Positions 1 through 6,446 of a DNA stretch of 17,824 nucleotides are shown one piece after another. The notes beneath the pieces were generated by a model that worked only from the letters and a program-made list of their open reading frames with translations, had not been told where the DNA came from and ran no database searches. The stretch is from Prevotella sp. UBA3837. Its GTDB lineage: Bacteria > Bacteroidota > Bacteroidia > Bacteroidales > Bacteroidaceae. Every line of letters begins with the position of its first letter. The stretch's first letter is position 1. A program made the translations under genes and the position numbers. Location of the stretch: assembly GCA_002392835.1 (NCBI GenBank), contig DGHX01000029.1, positions 82,320-100,143 on the forward strand, written 5' to 3'.

Positions 1-114
1 GAATTACTCATGAATTATTATTTATGGGGCATTACATGTGTATTATATGTGGCGTCGCAGACAAGAAAATTCGTGTTTAATTCGTGGTCATTTACGTGGC
101 GTCGCAGACAAGAA
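1..114 (-). repeat. Partial, inverted copy of dispersed AT-rich/GTCTGCGACGC repeat family
   Basis: Read on the minus strand, bases 1-67 run TTCTTGTCTGCGACGCCAC and then a series of CATGTAAT/CATGAGTAATT words. They closely match the tail of the two large repeats at 16237-16563 and 16744-17070, with an indel of about 12 bp. The core GTGGCGTCGCAGACAAGAA occurs twice, at 49-67 and 96-114. No coding potential is visible. The left boundary lies outside the window. Confidence 0.75.
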
Positions 115-130
115 TCCATTCATGTGGCCT

Positions 131-157
131 AAAAAGGTTTGCAGTGATAACCTTTTT
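131..157. terminator. Bidirectional intrinsic terminator
   Basis: A perfect 9-bp inverted repeat, AAAAAGGTT (131-139) and AACCTTTTT (149-157), encloses a 9-nt loop. Each strand ends in five T residues, so it can terminate transcription either way. It lies about 250 nt beyond the stop of the 601-aa lipoprotein gene and is the likely end of the minus-strand fimbrial region. Confidence 0.75.
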
Positions 158-166
158 CAGGTTGCA

Positions 167-196
167 GCCACGTTTTGTACCACCTAAAACGGTGGC
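167..196. other. Second hairpin next to the terminator
   Basis: GCCACGTTTT (167-176) pairs with AAAACGGTGGC (186-196) with one bulged G and a 9-nt loop containing GTACCAC. The word GTACCAC recurs at 200-206, just before a T-run. On the minus strand this hairpin precedes the 131-157 terminator, so the two may act in series. The role is inferred. Confidence 0.45.
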
Positions 197-223
197 CTTG
201 TACCACTTTTTCGTGTTGTTGCG

Positions 224-252
224 GTTTGTATCATCATGTCAAAGAACGACGG
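224..252 (-). promoter_or_regulatory. Copy 1 of the intergenic TTGACAT element
   Basis: On the minus strand this reads CGTTCTTTGACATGATGATA. It shares the TTTGACAT core with four other sites at 2951-2981, 6076-6104, 9061-9080 and 9609-9638, all in intergenic gaps on the same strand. This copy lies about 160 nt beyond the stop of the 601-aa lipoprotein gene. The function is unknown; it could be a -33-like promoter element or a protein-binding site. Confidence 0.4.
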
Positions 253-410
253 CTGTTAGTTGATGGCATTACTTTGTTAACGTCTACACATCGGCTGCCG
301 CGTGGCCTGTCGGTGTATGTGGAGTGAACACTGTATGGCTGTGGACTAAATGACCATCGTTGTTTGACGGTGTTCTCTTTTGGCAGCGATCAGTGAATGA
401 AACGGTCGTA

Positions 411-2216
411 TCAGTGACAGCTGTGCAGGCGGCGTGGGCCGCGGGCGGTGCTGCGGGCGTAGAGCACCTGGTCCTTGTCGAGGATCATCAGCACGCCGGC
501 CTTCAGCAGGCGGTTTGTACCGTTGCCACGGTTCAGGGTGACGGTGAACTCGTGGTAGATGCTCTTGTCTTTCGTCATCTTATATTCGTCGGCATCCCAG
601 TACTCTCCACCAGCCACTTCGGGGTCTTCGATATAGCCGAAGATGAAGGGGGGATAGTTAGTAGTGCTTCCATCGGGATTGGGCGACCACTTCGGCGAGG
701 TGGTGTTGGCATACCAGGCGGGCACGCCGCCTGCCTCGTCAGCGTCGACGGTGGCGGGGGTGGTCTCTATGCGGTAGAACTGTCCCGGGGAAGTGGTGTT
801 GCCAGAGGGCAGCGGGGTGCCGTTCAGCTCGGTGTAGGTCTTCCAGGAGTTGGCGAAGCTGGGAGTATTATCAGTGTCAGAAGTAGGGAGCAGCGTCCAG
901 AAGGGCTTGCCTGAATCGGCAGAACCGAAGGGCACGCTCTCGCCGGTGCTGATTTTTGTGACGTATGGCACGAGGTGGAAGTGTCCGTAGTCGTGGAAGT
1001 TGATGGTGAAGCGTCCGTCCTCCTCCTTCACCGATGCGGGGTACACGCCGATGGCGGGGAAGTCGTAGGGCACGAGCTCCAGACGGTAGTCGTCGAGGAC
1101 GACGGGTATGATGCGGTAGTCGTTGCGGGCGATGTAGTCCCACTTGCCTGCCGGGGTCTTGACATCTTCTCCATTCAGATTATTAGATGCTTCGTCGGCA
1201 GCATTCTGATCGTCGATAAGTACGAAACGCTGCTCGACTTCCTTCCCTTCAGACTTTGTTTCAACGGTGAGGATAAAGCGCTGGAAGGCATTGGTCTTGC
1301 TCACGTCGGGCTTTGCCGTCTCGTTGATGTAGAAGGTCTTAGTGATGGTAGCATCCTTAGCTAAGTTCTCATCGACAGTGACGACCATTTCCTCTGTTCC
1401 AGGTTTACCATTCAGGTTAGGCTGCAAGTCACCATGCTGAGCCACGGGCATAAGGTCTTTACCCGTGGTAGTGGTCCACTTGGGCAGCAGCAGCAGGTTG
1501 TCACTGGTGTTCTTTGTGATGTCACTCAGCTTGATACTTTTCACGGTAAGAGGGGCCCCCGTCTCGTTCTTGATGCTGATTTCCATCTTGGCGAGCATAC
1601 GGACGACAATAAGGTCTTTGCTCGTCTCAGTAGAGGCGATGGTCTGGACATTACTCATGGGGATGCCTGCTGAACCGAAGCCATTGTCATCAGTGGGGCT
1701 GAAGTTATTGCCATTGATAGTGGCCGTCTTGGCCTGGGCAGAAGCCAGTGTGACAGTACCCGTCACGGTTATCTCCTGGGGCGTGGATGTCAGTGGAGGT
1801 ATGGATGCAGGAGCCGTCAGGCCGAGCAGTTCACAGACCTTTGCCACACTGATGTTAGCAAAGCTATAAGCGATATAGTCAGCGGCTGGCAATTTATCGG
1901 CCACAACATCAATTTCGCGCTCTGCTCCGGCATCGGGTGCACAAGCGATGCATTTCTGCACAGTACCAGATGTATTGGTAAGGATAACCACCCAAATATT
2001 CATCATCTCCTCGTCTTGGGCGTTGTTCTTATCATCCCAGTCGGTGGTGCGTGCACGTGTGACGGTATGACCATTGGCAGTGCCTATGCGGAGTGTGAGG
2101 GTGGCGACATCAGTACCATTGGGCTGCTCCTCAGCGATGTCGTCGGAGGAGCAGGCAGCAAGCAGGCCGACAAGGGCCAGCAGCAGTACAGAATATGTTA
2201 GTCGTAAAACTTTCAT
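411..2216 (-). CDS. Fimbrillin-like lipoprotein (accessory or tip subunit of type V pilus)
   Basis: This encodes a 601-aa secreted lipoprotein. The N-terminus has a Lys/Arg start, a Leu-rich h-region and the lipobox LLAAC with Cys22, followed by SSDD. An Arg-containing VTRAR site near residues 52-56 resembles the trypsin-like processing site of FimA/Mfa1 pilins. The segment VRMLAKMEISIKNE, with alternating hydrophobic residues, is typical of Bacteroidales fimbrillin N-domains. A WDYIARNDYRIIPV stretch in the second half suggests a further beta-rich domain. It is longer than a usual pilin and lacks the C-terminal LPWV motif of the Mfa1 and Mfa2 proteins in this locus, which fits an accessory or tip subunit. 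It is separated from the core fimbrial genes by a small-protein cassette and a hairpin array; no clear TAnnTTTG promoter lies directly upstream, so it may be read through from the promoter at 2897-2928. The family assignment is by pattern; the exact role is inferred. Confidence 0.75.
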   Translation of the reverse strand: MKVLRLTYSVLLLALVGLLAACSSDDIAEEQPNGTDVATLTLRIGTANGHTVTRARTTDWDDKNNAQDEEMMNIWVVILTNTSGTVQKCIACAPDAGAEREIDVVADKLPAADYIAYSFANISVAKVCELLGLTAPASIPPLTSTPQEITVTGTVTLASAQAKTATINGNNFSPTDDNGFGSAGIPMSNVQTIASTETSKDLIVVRMLAKMEISIKNETGAPLTVKSIKLSDITKNTSDNLLLLPKWTTTTGKDLMPVAQHGDLQPNLNGKPGTEEMVVTVDENLAKDATITKTFYINETAKPDVSKTNAFQRFILTVETKSEGKEVEQRFVLIDDQNAADEASNNLNGEDVKTPAGKWDYIARNDYRIIPVVLDDYRLELVPYDFPAIGVYPASVKEEDGRFTINFHDYGHFHLVPYVTKISTGESVPFGSADSGKPFWTLLPTSDTDNTPSFANSWKTYTELNGTPLPSGNTTSPGQFYRIETTPATVDADEAGGVPAWYANTTSPKWSPNPDGSTTNYPPFIFGYIEDPEVAGGEYWDADEYKMTKDKSIYHEFTVTLNRGNGTNRLLKAGVLMILDKDQVLYARSTARGPRRLHSCH

Positions 2217-2376
2217 CGTTACTTATTCTATTTCATTGGTATTCTTCTTAATTTTCTGTTTTTACCTACAGCGCGGTTCCCTCGCGGTTGCGGGCTGAAG
2301 GGGTTGCACACACACTAACGGACGGACTACACGGCGGTTTGTCAGTGGAACGGAGGAGGGCGCACTGCGGTTTATG

Positions 2377-2556
2377 CCGGGGGTTAACACCCCCGTCGGT
2401 ATTCCGTCACCCCTTCGGGGTTTTGCCCCCTCTGCCTGACCGGGGGTTGCACCCCCGGCTGTAGTCTGCCACCCCTTCGGGGTTTTTCTTTCGTCCTGGC
2501 TGACCGGGGGTTGACCCCCCGGCTGTAGTCCGTCACCCCTTCGGGGTTTTGCTGCG
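2377..2556 (-). repeat. Tandem array of three 63-64-bp GC-hairpin units
   Basis: Units start at 2377, 2440 and 2504; the third is slightly truncated. Each has a strong hairpin of the type CCGGGGGTTGCACCCCCGG followed by a second, ACCCCTTCGGGGT, with a run of T on the plus strand or A on the minus strand. Spacer sequences between the hairpins are similar but not identical. The array fills the gap between the 36-aa gene and the 601-aa lipoprotein gene. A 96-aa frame crosses it on the minus strand, but that frame is made of the repeat itself (PEGVTDYSRG-like words) and is not counted as a gene. Confidence 0.85.
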
Positions 2557-2591
2557 CTATGCAGTGTTCAGAGGTTACACTTTCTGCCTTA

Positions 2592-2702
2592 TTACAGCAG
2601 GTTGTTCTGGCGTAGCCAGTTCTTTCCGCTCGGGGTGAGGCAGTAGAGCAGGAATATGATGCCAGGAACAGCAATCATAAAGAATGCAAGAATTACTCCC
2701 AT
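2592..2702 (-). CDS. 36-aa single-pass membrane microprotein
   Basis: ATG at 2702 is preceded by a good Shine-Dalgarno (GGAGGA, 8 nt upstream), unusual for this phylum. The product is MGVILAFFMIAVPGIIFLLY followed by a basic tail with GKNWLRQNN. It has one hydrophobic segment (about residues 3-22), so an inner-membrane peptide with a positive cytoplasmic C-terminus is likely. It starts 3 nt after the stop of the 58-aa gene, so the two are almost certainly co-transcribed and perhaps translationally coupled. The arrangement mirrors the 98-aa/37-aa pair at 9118-9524. I do not recognise a characterised family; the function is unknown. Confidence 0.65.
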   Translation of the reverse strand: MGVILAFFMIAVPGIIFLLYCLTPSGKNWLRQNNLL

Positions 2703-2705
2703 TGT

Positions 2706-2882
2706 TTAGTCCTCCAATTCTTTTTTATTTGTTAAAATCAATCCAATTATCAGTGCTATCAGCACTATTACCATACCCAAAACATACAACAACACATTGT
2801 CATGCATGTCTTTGAATAGAGAGGTAATGACAACACCCGTCAGAACATACTTCGATATGTCCAACAAATTGTCATGATGCAA
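2706..2882 (-). CDS. 58-aa two-helix membrane protein (DUF6722-like?), TTG start
   Basis: The frame opens just after a TGA, and the only upstream initiator is TTG at 2880-2882, about 8 nt after the predicted transcription start. The product begins LHHDNLLDISKYVLTG, has two hydrophobic stretches (about residues 12-23 and 30-50) and ends TNKKELED. The LLDISKYVLT opening followed by a second hydrophobic helix resembles small Bacteroidetes proteins that I believe are filed as DUF6722, but that name is from memory. A strong consensus promoter lies immediately upstream and the 36-aa gene immediately downstream. An internal ATG (residue 26) would remove the first helix and is less likely. The function is unknown. 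Confidence 0.6.
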   Translation of the reverse strand: MHHDNLLDISKYVLTGVVITSLFKDMHDNVLLYVLGMVIVLIALIIGLILTNKKELED

Positions 2883-2896
2883 TCAGTTTTCCGATG

Positions 2897-2928
2897 CAAA
2901 GATAGCAAAGAATGGTGAGACGGCCAAA
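2897..2928 (-). promoter_or_regulatory. Consensus Bacteroidetes promoter for the 58-aa/36-aa cassette
   Basis: On the minus strand TTTG (2928-2925) is followed after exactly 20 nt by TATCTTTG (2904-2897), a full match to the TTTG/TAnnTTTG consensus. The predicted start is near 2890. The surrounding 45 bp match the promoter of the 98-aa/37-aa cassette (9551-9582) at about 37 positions. Confidence 0.8.
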
Positions 2929-2950
2929 TTTCCGTGCCTCTTTTTTCCTT

Positions 2951-2981
2951 TGTGTGTGTGCAGTATGTCAATGAGCGCTGG
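2951..2981 (-). promoter_or_regulatory. Copy 2 of the intergenic TTGACAT element
   Basis: On the minus strand it reads CGCTCATTGACATACTGCAC and runs into CA repeats. It lies about 22 nt upstream of the -33 box of the promoter at 2897-2928 and about 70 nt after the stop of the preceding pilin gene. Its position upstream of a promoter suggests an activator or upstream-element site. Confidence 0.45.
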
Positions 2982-3014
2982 CGGCAGTGCCGCCTTGCTT
3001 GCAGCCTGGGCTGC
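2980..3014. other. Two adjacent GC hairpins after the second Mfa1-like gene
   Basis: GCAGCCTGGGCTGC (3001-3014) and GGCGGCAGTGCCGCC (2980-2994) are perfect short palindromes 36-70 nt beyond the pilin stop codon. Neither is followed by a T-run on the minus strand, so they are more likely mRNA 3'-end structures or weak terminators than canonical intrinsic terminators. Confidence 0.4.
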
Positions 3015-3049
3015 GGGGTTATGAGGGTGCAGCGGTATGTGCTGCGGGA

Positions 3050-4621
3050 TTACATGTAGATGGGCGTGTGCTCGAAGCGGTCCCAGTGCTTCACCTTGAT
3101 AAGGAGCTTGATGCCCTCGTCGGTGATGCTCTCCACGCTGACGCGGTAGATATTGTTACGCACGATGCCGAAGTTCATGGCAGGACCAGCAGTGTAAGAG
3201 CCAGTAGTGGGAGCGGGCCCATACTCCTGCTGCGTCCAGTTGTCGCCCAGTTCGTTCCACTGCCAAGCCTTGTAGCTCTCAGTGCCCTCGCCCTGATGGC
3301 GCAGGTAGGTGTAGTAGGTACGATCCACAGCGGTGGTGGAGCCGATGGCGTAGAACTTACCGATGAAGGCGAGGCCGGTTGCGTACTTCTTCAGTGGCGA
3401 GGTGGGCAGCAGGGTGTTCTCCTTCGGATAGGCGATGATGATGTTGTCGATTTCACTGTCGATGGGCAACTCATATGTCTGATTTCTATTAGCCTTTGCC
3501 GTGGCCATGTTTTGCTTGTAAGCACTAGTGCTCATGTTTTCATAGATAGGGCTGAGGTAGTAGTCAGGCGTTGCCTCATTGATCTTCGTAGCGGTCCTGG
3601 GATCCACGACATAGTTAGACGTGGTCTCGTCACCGAGATAGGTGGTGGTGAAACCGGTCCCCCAATTGCTCTGCACACGCTTGAAGAGGTACTCCTCGCC
3701 GTCGTAGAGGTTGAAGGGTACCACGTCGGTGATGACGAACTTTCCTCCACCGCTGACGCCATACTGATAGCCCTTCACGGTGGGGTTTTCAGCACCCTCA
3801 GGCAGCTCTACGTATGTGCCTCCTGTGGTGTGGAAGTCTATGCGTGCTGCCATGCGCTCTATGTAAAGGGGCTGTGTGACGGAGTAGAGATATGCCTGGA
3901 TGTCGTCGATGGTCTTCGGCGTAGGCGTCATGGCGTTGAAGTTGATAACGGCATCATTCTCAGTAGTGATGACGAAGTTCTGTGCAGTTGTGGGGTCGCC
4001 AGGTCTGTAGTTGGCGTACACATTATTATACTTAGCTTCACGCACTTCGCTGATAGGGGTGCCTTTGGGGAAGGCGTTGGCAAGGTTCTGGTTGGCTACG
4101 ATGAGGACATGATACTTCTTGGTTAAGTCGAGTGCTCCCTGTTCCAGCTTCTGGTCGCCAGTAGTGTAGACACACTCGGCATAGACACCGTCGTTATGAG
4201 TCTGAGCATTGTCAGGATTGGTGCGGTCTTCGCCGTAGGTGGTGGTACCCTGATCGTCGATGCGCCAGCGTGTAACAGGGAAGAACTTGATGAAGTCCAC
4301 TCTGGCATCGTTGTCGCTGAGGCCCGTGGCGCTTTGGTAGAGTATGACGGTGATGCCCGTCACCAGGTTCTCGCGCTCGAAGGCGGCCTCCCGCCCGTCG
4401 CCATACTCTCCGCCCTGCGGTGCGCGGGTAGCGGCATCAGCCTCTCCCCCACGCACGGTGAGGGTGAAGTTGATGTAGTTGGCGGCCGGATCTGAGGGCT
4501 CGTCTATGTCGTAGTCGTCCGTCACCCAGCTGCACGAAGCCAGCAGCAGCGGCGTGGCTGCTGTGAGCAGCGCCGTGACGAGCCTGGTGGCCAGATGGGA
4601 TGTATTCTTACGGATGAACAT
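3050..4621 (-). CDS. Mfa1-like fimbrillin lipoprotein (second pilin or accessory subunit)
   Basis: This encodes a 523-aa lipoprotein: signal peptide with lipobox LLASC (Cys30), then an acidic linker, then a TR/A site near Arg66 (ADAATRAPQ) that resembles the protease-processing site of pilins. The C-terminal part contains FGIVRNNIYRVSVESI (about 484-500), the hallmark RNN-Y beta-strand motif of Mfa1/fimbrillin C-domains, and ends KVKHWDRFEHTPIYM. It lies 72 nt downstream of the anchor gene, in the position of mfa3 in the Porphyromonas gingivalis mfa locus; the position is analogous, but sequence identity to Mfa3 is not shown. The start ATG has no Shine-Dalgarno and sits just after a 9-bp tandem repeat. 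It is probably exported, lipidated, trimmed and built into the fibre as a minor subunit. Confidence 0.8.
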   Translation of the reverse strand: MFIRKNTSHLATRLVTALLTAATPLLLASCSWVTDDYDIDEPSDPAANYINFTLTVRGGEADAATRAPQGGEYGDGREAAFERENLVTGITVILYQSATGLSDNDARVDFIKFFPVTRWRIDDQGTTTYGEDRTNPDNAQTHNDGVYAECVYTTGDQKLEQGALDLTKKYHVLIVANQNLANAFPKGTPISEVREAKYNNVYANYRPGDPTTAQNFVITTENDAVINFNAMTPTPKTIDDIQAYLYSVTQPLYIERMAARIDFHTTGGTYVELPEGAENPTVKGYQYGVSGGGKFVITDVVPFNLYDGEEYLFKRVQSNWGTGFTTTYLGDETTSNYVVDPRTATKINEATPDYYLSPIYENMSTSAYKQNMATAKANRNQTYELPIDSEIDNIIIAYPKENTLLPTSPLKKYATGLAFIGKFYAIGSTTAVDRTYYTYLRHQGEGTESYKAWQWNELGDNWTQQEYGPAPTTGSYTAGPAMNFGIVRNNIYRVSVESITDEGIKLLIKVKHWDRFEHTPIYM

Positions 4622-4632
4622 TATATTAGTTA

Positions 4633-4668
4633 GGAGTTAAAGGAGTTAAAGTAGTTAAAGGAGTTAAA
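4633..4668. repeat. 9-bp tandem repeat (four units) in the leader of the second pilin gene
   Basis: Plus-strand units are GGAGTTAAA (4633-4641), GGAGTTAAA, GTAGTTAAA and GGAGTTAAA (4660-4668), followed by a decayed GACGTTA. The repeat occupies half of the 72-nt spacer between the anchor stop codon and the next ATG, beginning about 12 nt upstream of that ATG. Change in unit number would alter the leader without shifting any reading frame. Confidence 0.85.
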
Positions 4669-4693
4669 GACGTTAGTCGTATTCCTTAGGTGC

Positions 4694-5890
4694 TTACTGC
4701 AGCTTGACGTACTGCATGCGCATGACCCATGGCAGGTCGTGCACGCAGATGGCGAGGTAGCAGCCCTCCTGCCAGCGTCCGTTCTTGAGGAAGAGCTCGA
4801 GGCGGTAGTCGTACTCGCGGTCGAGGTACTCCTGCGGCTGGTAGTTGAGGATCTCGTAAGCCATGCGTCCCTGACAGAGGATGTAGGGCAGGTTGAAGAG
4901 GACGATGACCTCTCCTGTGTCGCGCTTGCGTATGGCGAGGACGGCATGCTTGCCGCCGATGCCGTTGTAGCGCAGGCGGTTGAAGGCGATGTCGTAGTGT
5001 GCCGAGTAGTCGGCAGTGGTCTCGCCGTCGCTCACCGCCACGTAGGTCCACTGGGCGTAGGGGCGGTAGACGAGGCTGTCCTGACCCTCTACGACGTTGT
5101 TGTTGCAGTCGAGGAGTACGTTGTCGTCGAGGATGGTGATGTCATAGTCCTCGTGGCTGACCTGCTCGGGGTTGTCGATCTCGCGGAGAGAGAGGTTCAG
5201 GTTCTTCGTGTCGCGGATGAGGCTGACGGTGCAGTAGGCGGGTACGCCCTGCTCGAGGTAGATGTCGTCGATGGCGTTGCTGGTGAAGGATCCGTCGGGA
5301 AGCTGGCTGAATGTGGCCTGTGGCATGGTGCGGTCGGTGTTCTGCAGCATGCAGAGGGTGTGCCACAGGGTGTCGAGGGGGAGTGCATAGGGCACGCCCA
5401 TGAGCGGGGCACGGGTGGCAGGCTCAGCGGGGAAACCGCTGAGAGCGGGACTGGTGGTGCGGGCACCTTCGGGCTGCGTGCGGAGGCGCACCTGCAGGTC
5501 GGTGAGGGCGCTGCCGATGGTGAGCGAGGGCAGCAGGTGTGATTGTGTCTGCGACATGTCGCGCTGCATGGCGAGGGCACGCAGGTGGTAGCGGTGGCCG
5601 GGGGCCAGCTCATCCTCGGTGAAATGGCAGTAGAAGCCGTAGAGGGCGAGCTGCGAGCCGTCGACCTTGCGCTCGGCGACGAGGCGGTCCTGCTCGTCGT
5701 AGACATAGAGCTGCAGGCTTCCCACGTGGTCCTTGAACATGTCAGCACGCTGGATGTTGTAGTCGTAGACGAAGTTGACATAGAGGCCGGTGGGACAGTC
5801 GCTCAGGTCCTCGGTCATCATGTCGCAGGCGGTGAACGTCAGTGCGGCAAGGATGGCCATCAGCCCAGTCTTCAGTTTCAGTCTTTTCAT
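4694..5890 (-). CDS. mfa2: Mfa2/FimB-type fimbrial anchor lipoprotein
   Basis: A 398-aa lipoprotein with lipobox LTFTAC (Cys22). The next segment has the family signature DLSDCPTGLYVNFVYDYN, then ADMFKDHVGSLQLYVYDEQD, which is diagnostic of the FimB/Mfa2 family. In P. gingivalis these proteins sit in the outer membrane, anchor the fimbria and limit its length. The C-terminus CVHDLPWVMRMQYVKLQ closely resembles that of the major pilin in this locus. I chose ATG at 5890 rather than the longer frame from 5977 because MKRLKLKTGLMAILAALTFT is a good signal peptide while the upstream residues are not. The gap to the major pilin is long (556 nt) and full of hairpins, which could lower anchor expression relative to pilin. 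The gene symbol is by family and position. Confidence 0.88.
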   Translation of the reverse strand: MKRLKLKTGLMAILAALTFTACDMMTEDLSDCPTGLYVNFVYDYNIQRADMFKDHVGSLQLYVYDEQDRLVAERKVDGSQLALYGFYCHFTEDELAPGHRYHLRALAMQRDMSQTQSHLLPSLTIGSALTDLQVRLRTQPEGARTTSPALSGFPAEPATRAPLMGVPYALPLDTLWHTLCMLQNTDRTMPQATFSQLPDGSFTSNAIDDIYLEQGVPAYCTVSLIRDTKNLNLSLREIDNPEQVSHEDYDITILDDNVLLDCNNNVVEGQDSLVYRPYAQWTYVAVSDGETTADYSAHYDIAFNRLRYNGIGGKHAVLAIRKRDTGEVIVLFNLPYILCQGRMAYEILNYQPQEYLDREYDYRLELFLKNGRWQEGCYLAICVHDLPWVMRMQYVKLQ

Positions 5891-6002
5891 ATATGTATTC
5901 TTTTTTTGTTTTCGTTCTTCGTTCTTCGTTGGCAGCAAAGACGCCCCCTGGGAAGCGGTTGCTGCCGGTGCACACACAGGAAACAGGGATATTCTTTTTT
6001 AA

Positions 6003-6065
6003 CATGAATGAGCAGGAATGGACATGAATTTCTCATGAATGACTGCTGCAACATGAATGAGCATT
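6003..6065. repeat. ATGAAT-rich dispersed repeat
   Basis: ACATGAATGAGC occurs at both ends, with GGACATGAATT and CTCATGAAT between. The same word style (GGAATnnACATGAATT, TCATGAAT) occurs at 8943-8997 and in the repeat island at 16130-16200. It has no coding potential and lies in the leader of the anchor gene. Confidence 0.6.
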
Positions 6066-6075
6066 TTCTGCCTGG

Positions 6076-6104
6076 TTGTGTGTGCAATATGTCAATGATC
6101 GCTG
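6076..6104 (-). promoter_or_regulatory. Copy 3 of the intergenic TTGACAT element
   Basis: On the minus strand it reads CGATCATTGACATATTGCAC followed by ACACAA. It lies between the major pilin and the anchor gene, about 190 nt upstream of the anchor ATG. Unlike copies 2 and 5, no perfect TAnnTTTG box follows; the closest is GTCTTTG about 130 nt further on. Confidence 0.4.
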
Positions 6105-6132
6105 TGCGGTCGATGTGATTTCGCTTTTGGTG

Positions 6133-6150
6133 GATGCCCTGGTGGGCATC
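6133..6150. other. 7-bp hairpin in the pilin-anchor gap
   Basis: GATGCCC (6133-6139) pairs with GGGCATC (6144-6150) around a TGGT loop. No T-run follows on the minus strand. It is one of several structures between the major pilin and anchor genes. Confidence 0.4.
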
Positions 6151-6217
6151 GGGGTTGTGGCTGTCGGGCCACGGTGGTTGTTGTTTGCCGCCTTGTTGGT
6201 GGCGTGAGAGTGTTGTC

Positions 6218-6312
6218 GGATTACAAATCCCTATACTCGCGGACGGCGGATTCTTGGACAAGCCAAGCGTCACCCTTCGGGATGCCGAGCGGCAAATCCG
6301 CCAGAGCGGGTT
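6218..6312 (+). repeat. REP-like double-hairpin unit R1 with a loop insertion
   Basis: The unit starts with GGATTACAAATCC (6218-6230; 5-bp stem, ACA loop), then CTATACTCGC, then a second stem GGCGGATT...AAATCCGCC and finally CAGAGCGGG. This is the same order as units R3 (8793-8844) and R4 (9650-9722). Here the second loop, normally about 3 nt, holds about 40 extra bases that include a small CTTGG/CCAAG hairpin. Confidence 0.65.
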
Positions 6313-6332
6313 ATATCAGTGTTTTTAAAAGT

Positions 6333-6372
6333 AGTGGCCGCCCCGCCGCCTCATTGCAGAGGAGCGGCCACT
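6333..6372 (-). terminator. Nested hairpin downstream of the major pilin gene
   Basis: AGTGGCCGC (6333-6341) and GCGGCCACT (6364-6372) form a perfect 9-bp stem, with an inner CCTC/GAGG stem. On the minus strand it is followed by ACTTTTAAAAAC, a weak T-tract. It lies 75 nt after the major pilin stop, so it may terminate part of the transcripts or protect the pilin mRNA 3' end. Partial termination is inferred. Confidence 0.45.
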
Positions 6373-6384
6373 GAGAGTGTTACA

Positions 6385-6430
6385 GGATTAAAAATCCTTA
6401 TGCTCGCGGCGGGCGGAAAGGAATTCCACC
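6385..6430 (+). repeat. Degenerate REP-like unit R2
   Basis: GGATTAAAAATCC (6385-6397) is followed by TTATGCTCGCGGC, matching the first half of units R1, R3 and R4. The second hairpin has decayed to GGCGGAAAGGAATTCCACCC. It ends about 17 nt from the major pilin stop codon. Confidence 0.5.
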
Positions 6431-6446
6431 CATGCGGGAGGTCAGA

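Noticed and set aside
2384..2674. 96-aa minus-strand frame across the hairpin array
   Set aside because: It is a translation of the tandem repeat and overlaps the better supported 36-aa gene in another frame.
2987..4126. 379-aa plus-strand frame opposite the second pilin
   Set aside because: Shadow of the Mfa1-like gene; Val/Gly/Leu-rich without domains.
5891..5977. Longer start for the Mfa2-like anchor
   Set aside because: The added residues would bury the signal peptide and lipobox; ATG 5890 gives a normal lipoprotein signal.
5887..6273. 128-aa minus-strand frame in the pilin-anchor gap
   Set aside because: It crosses repeats and the anchor leader, with no domain or promoter support.
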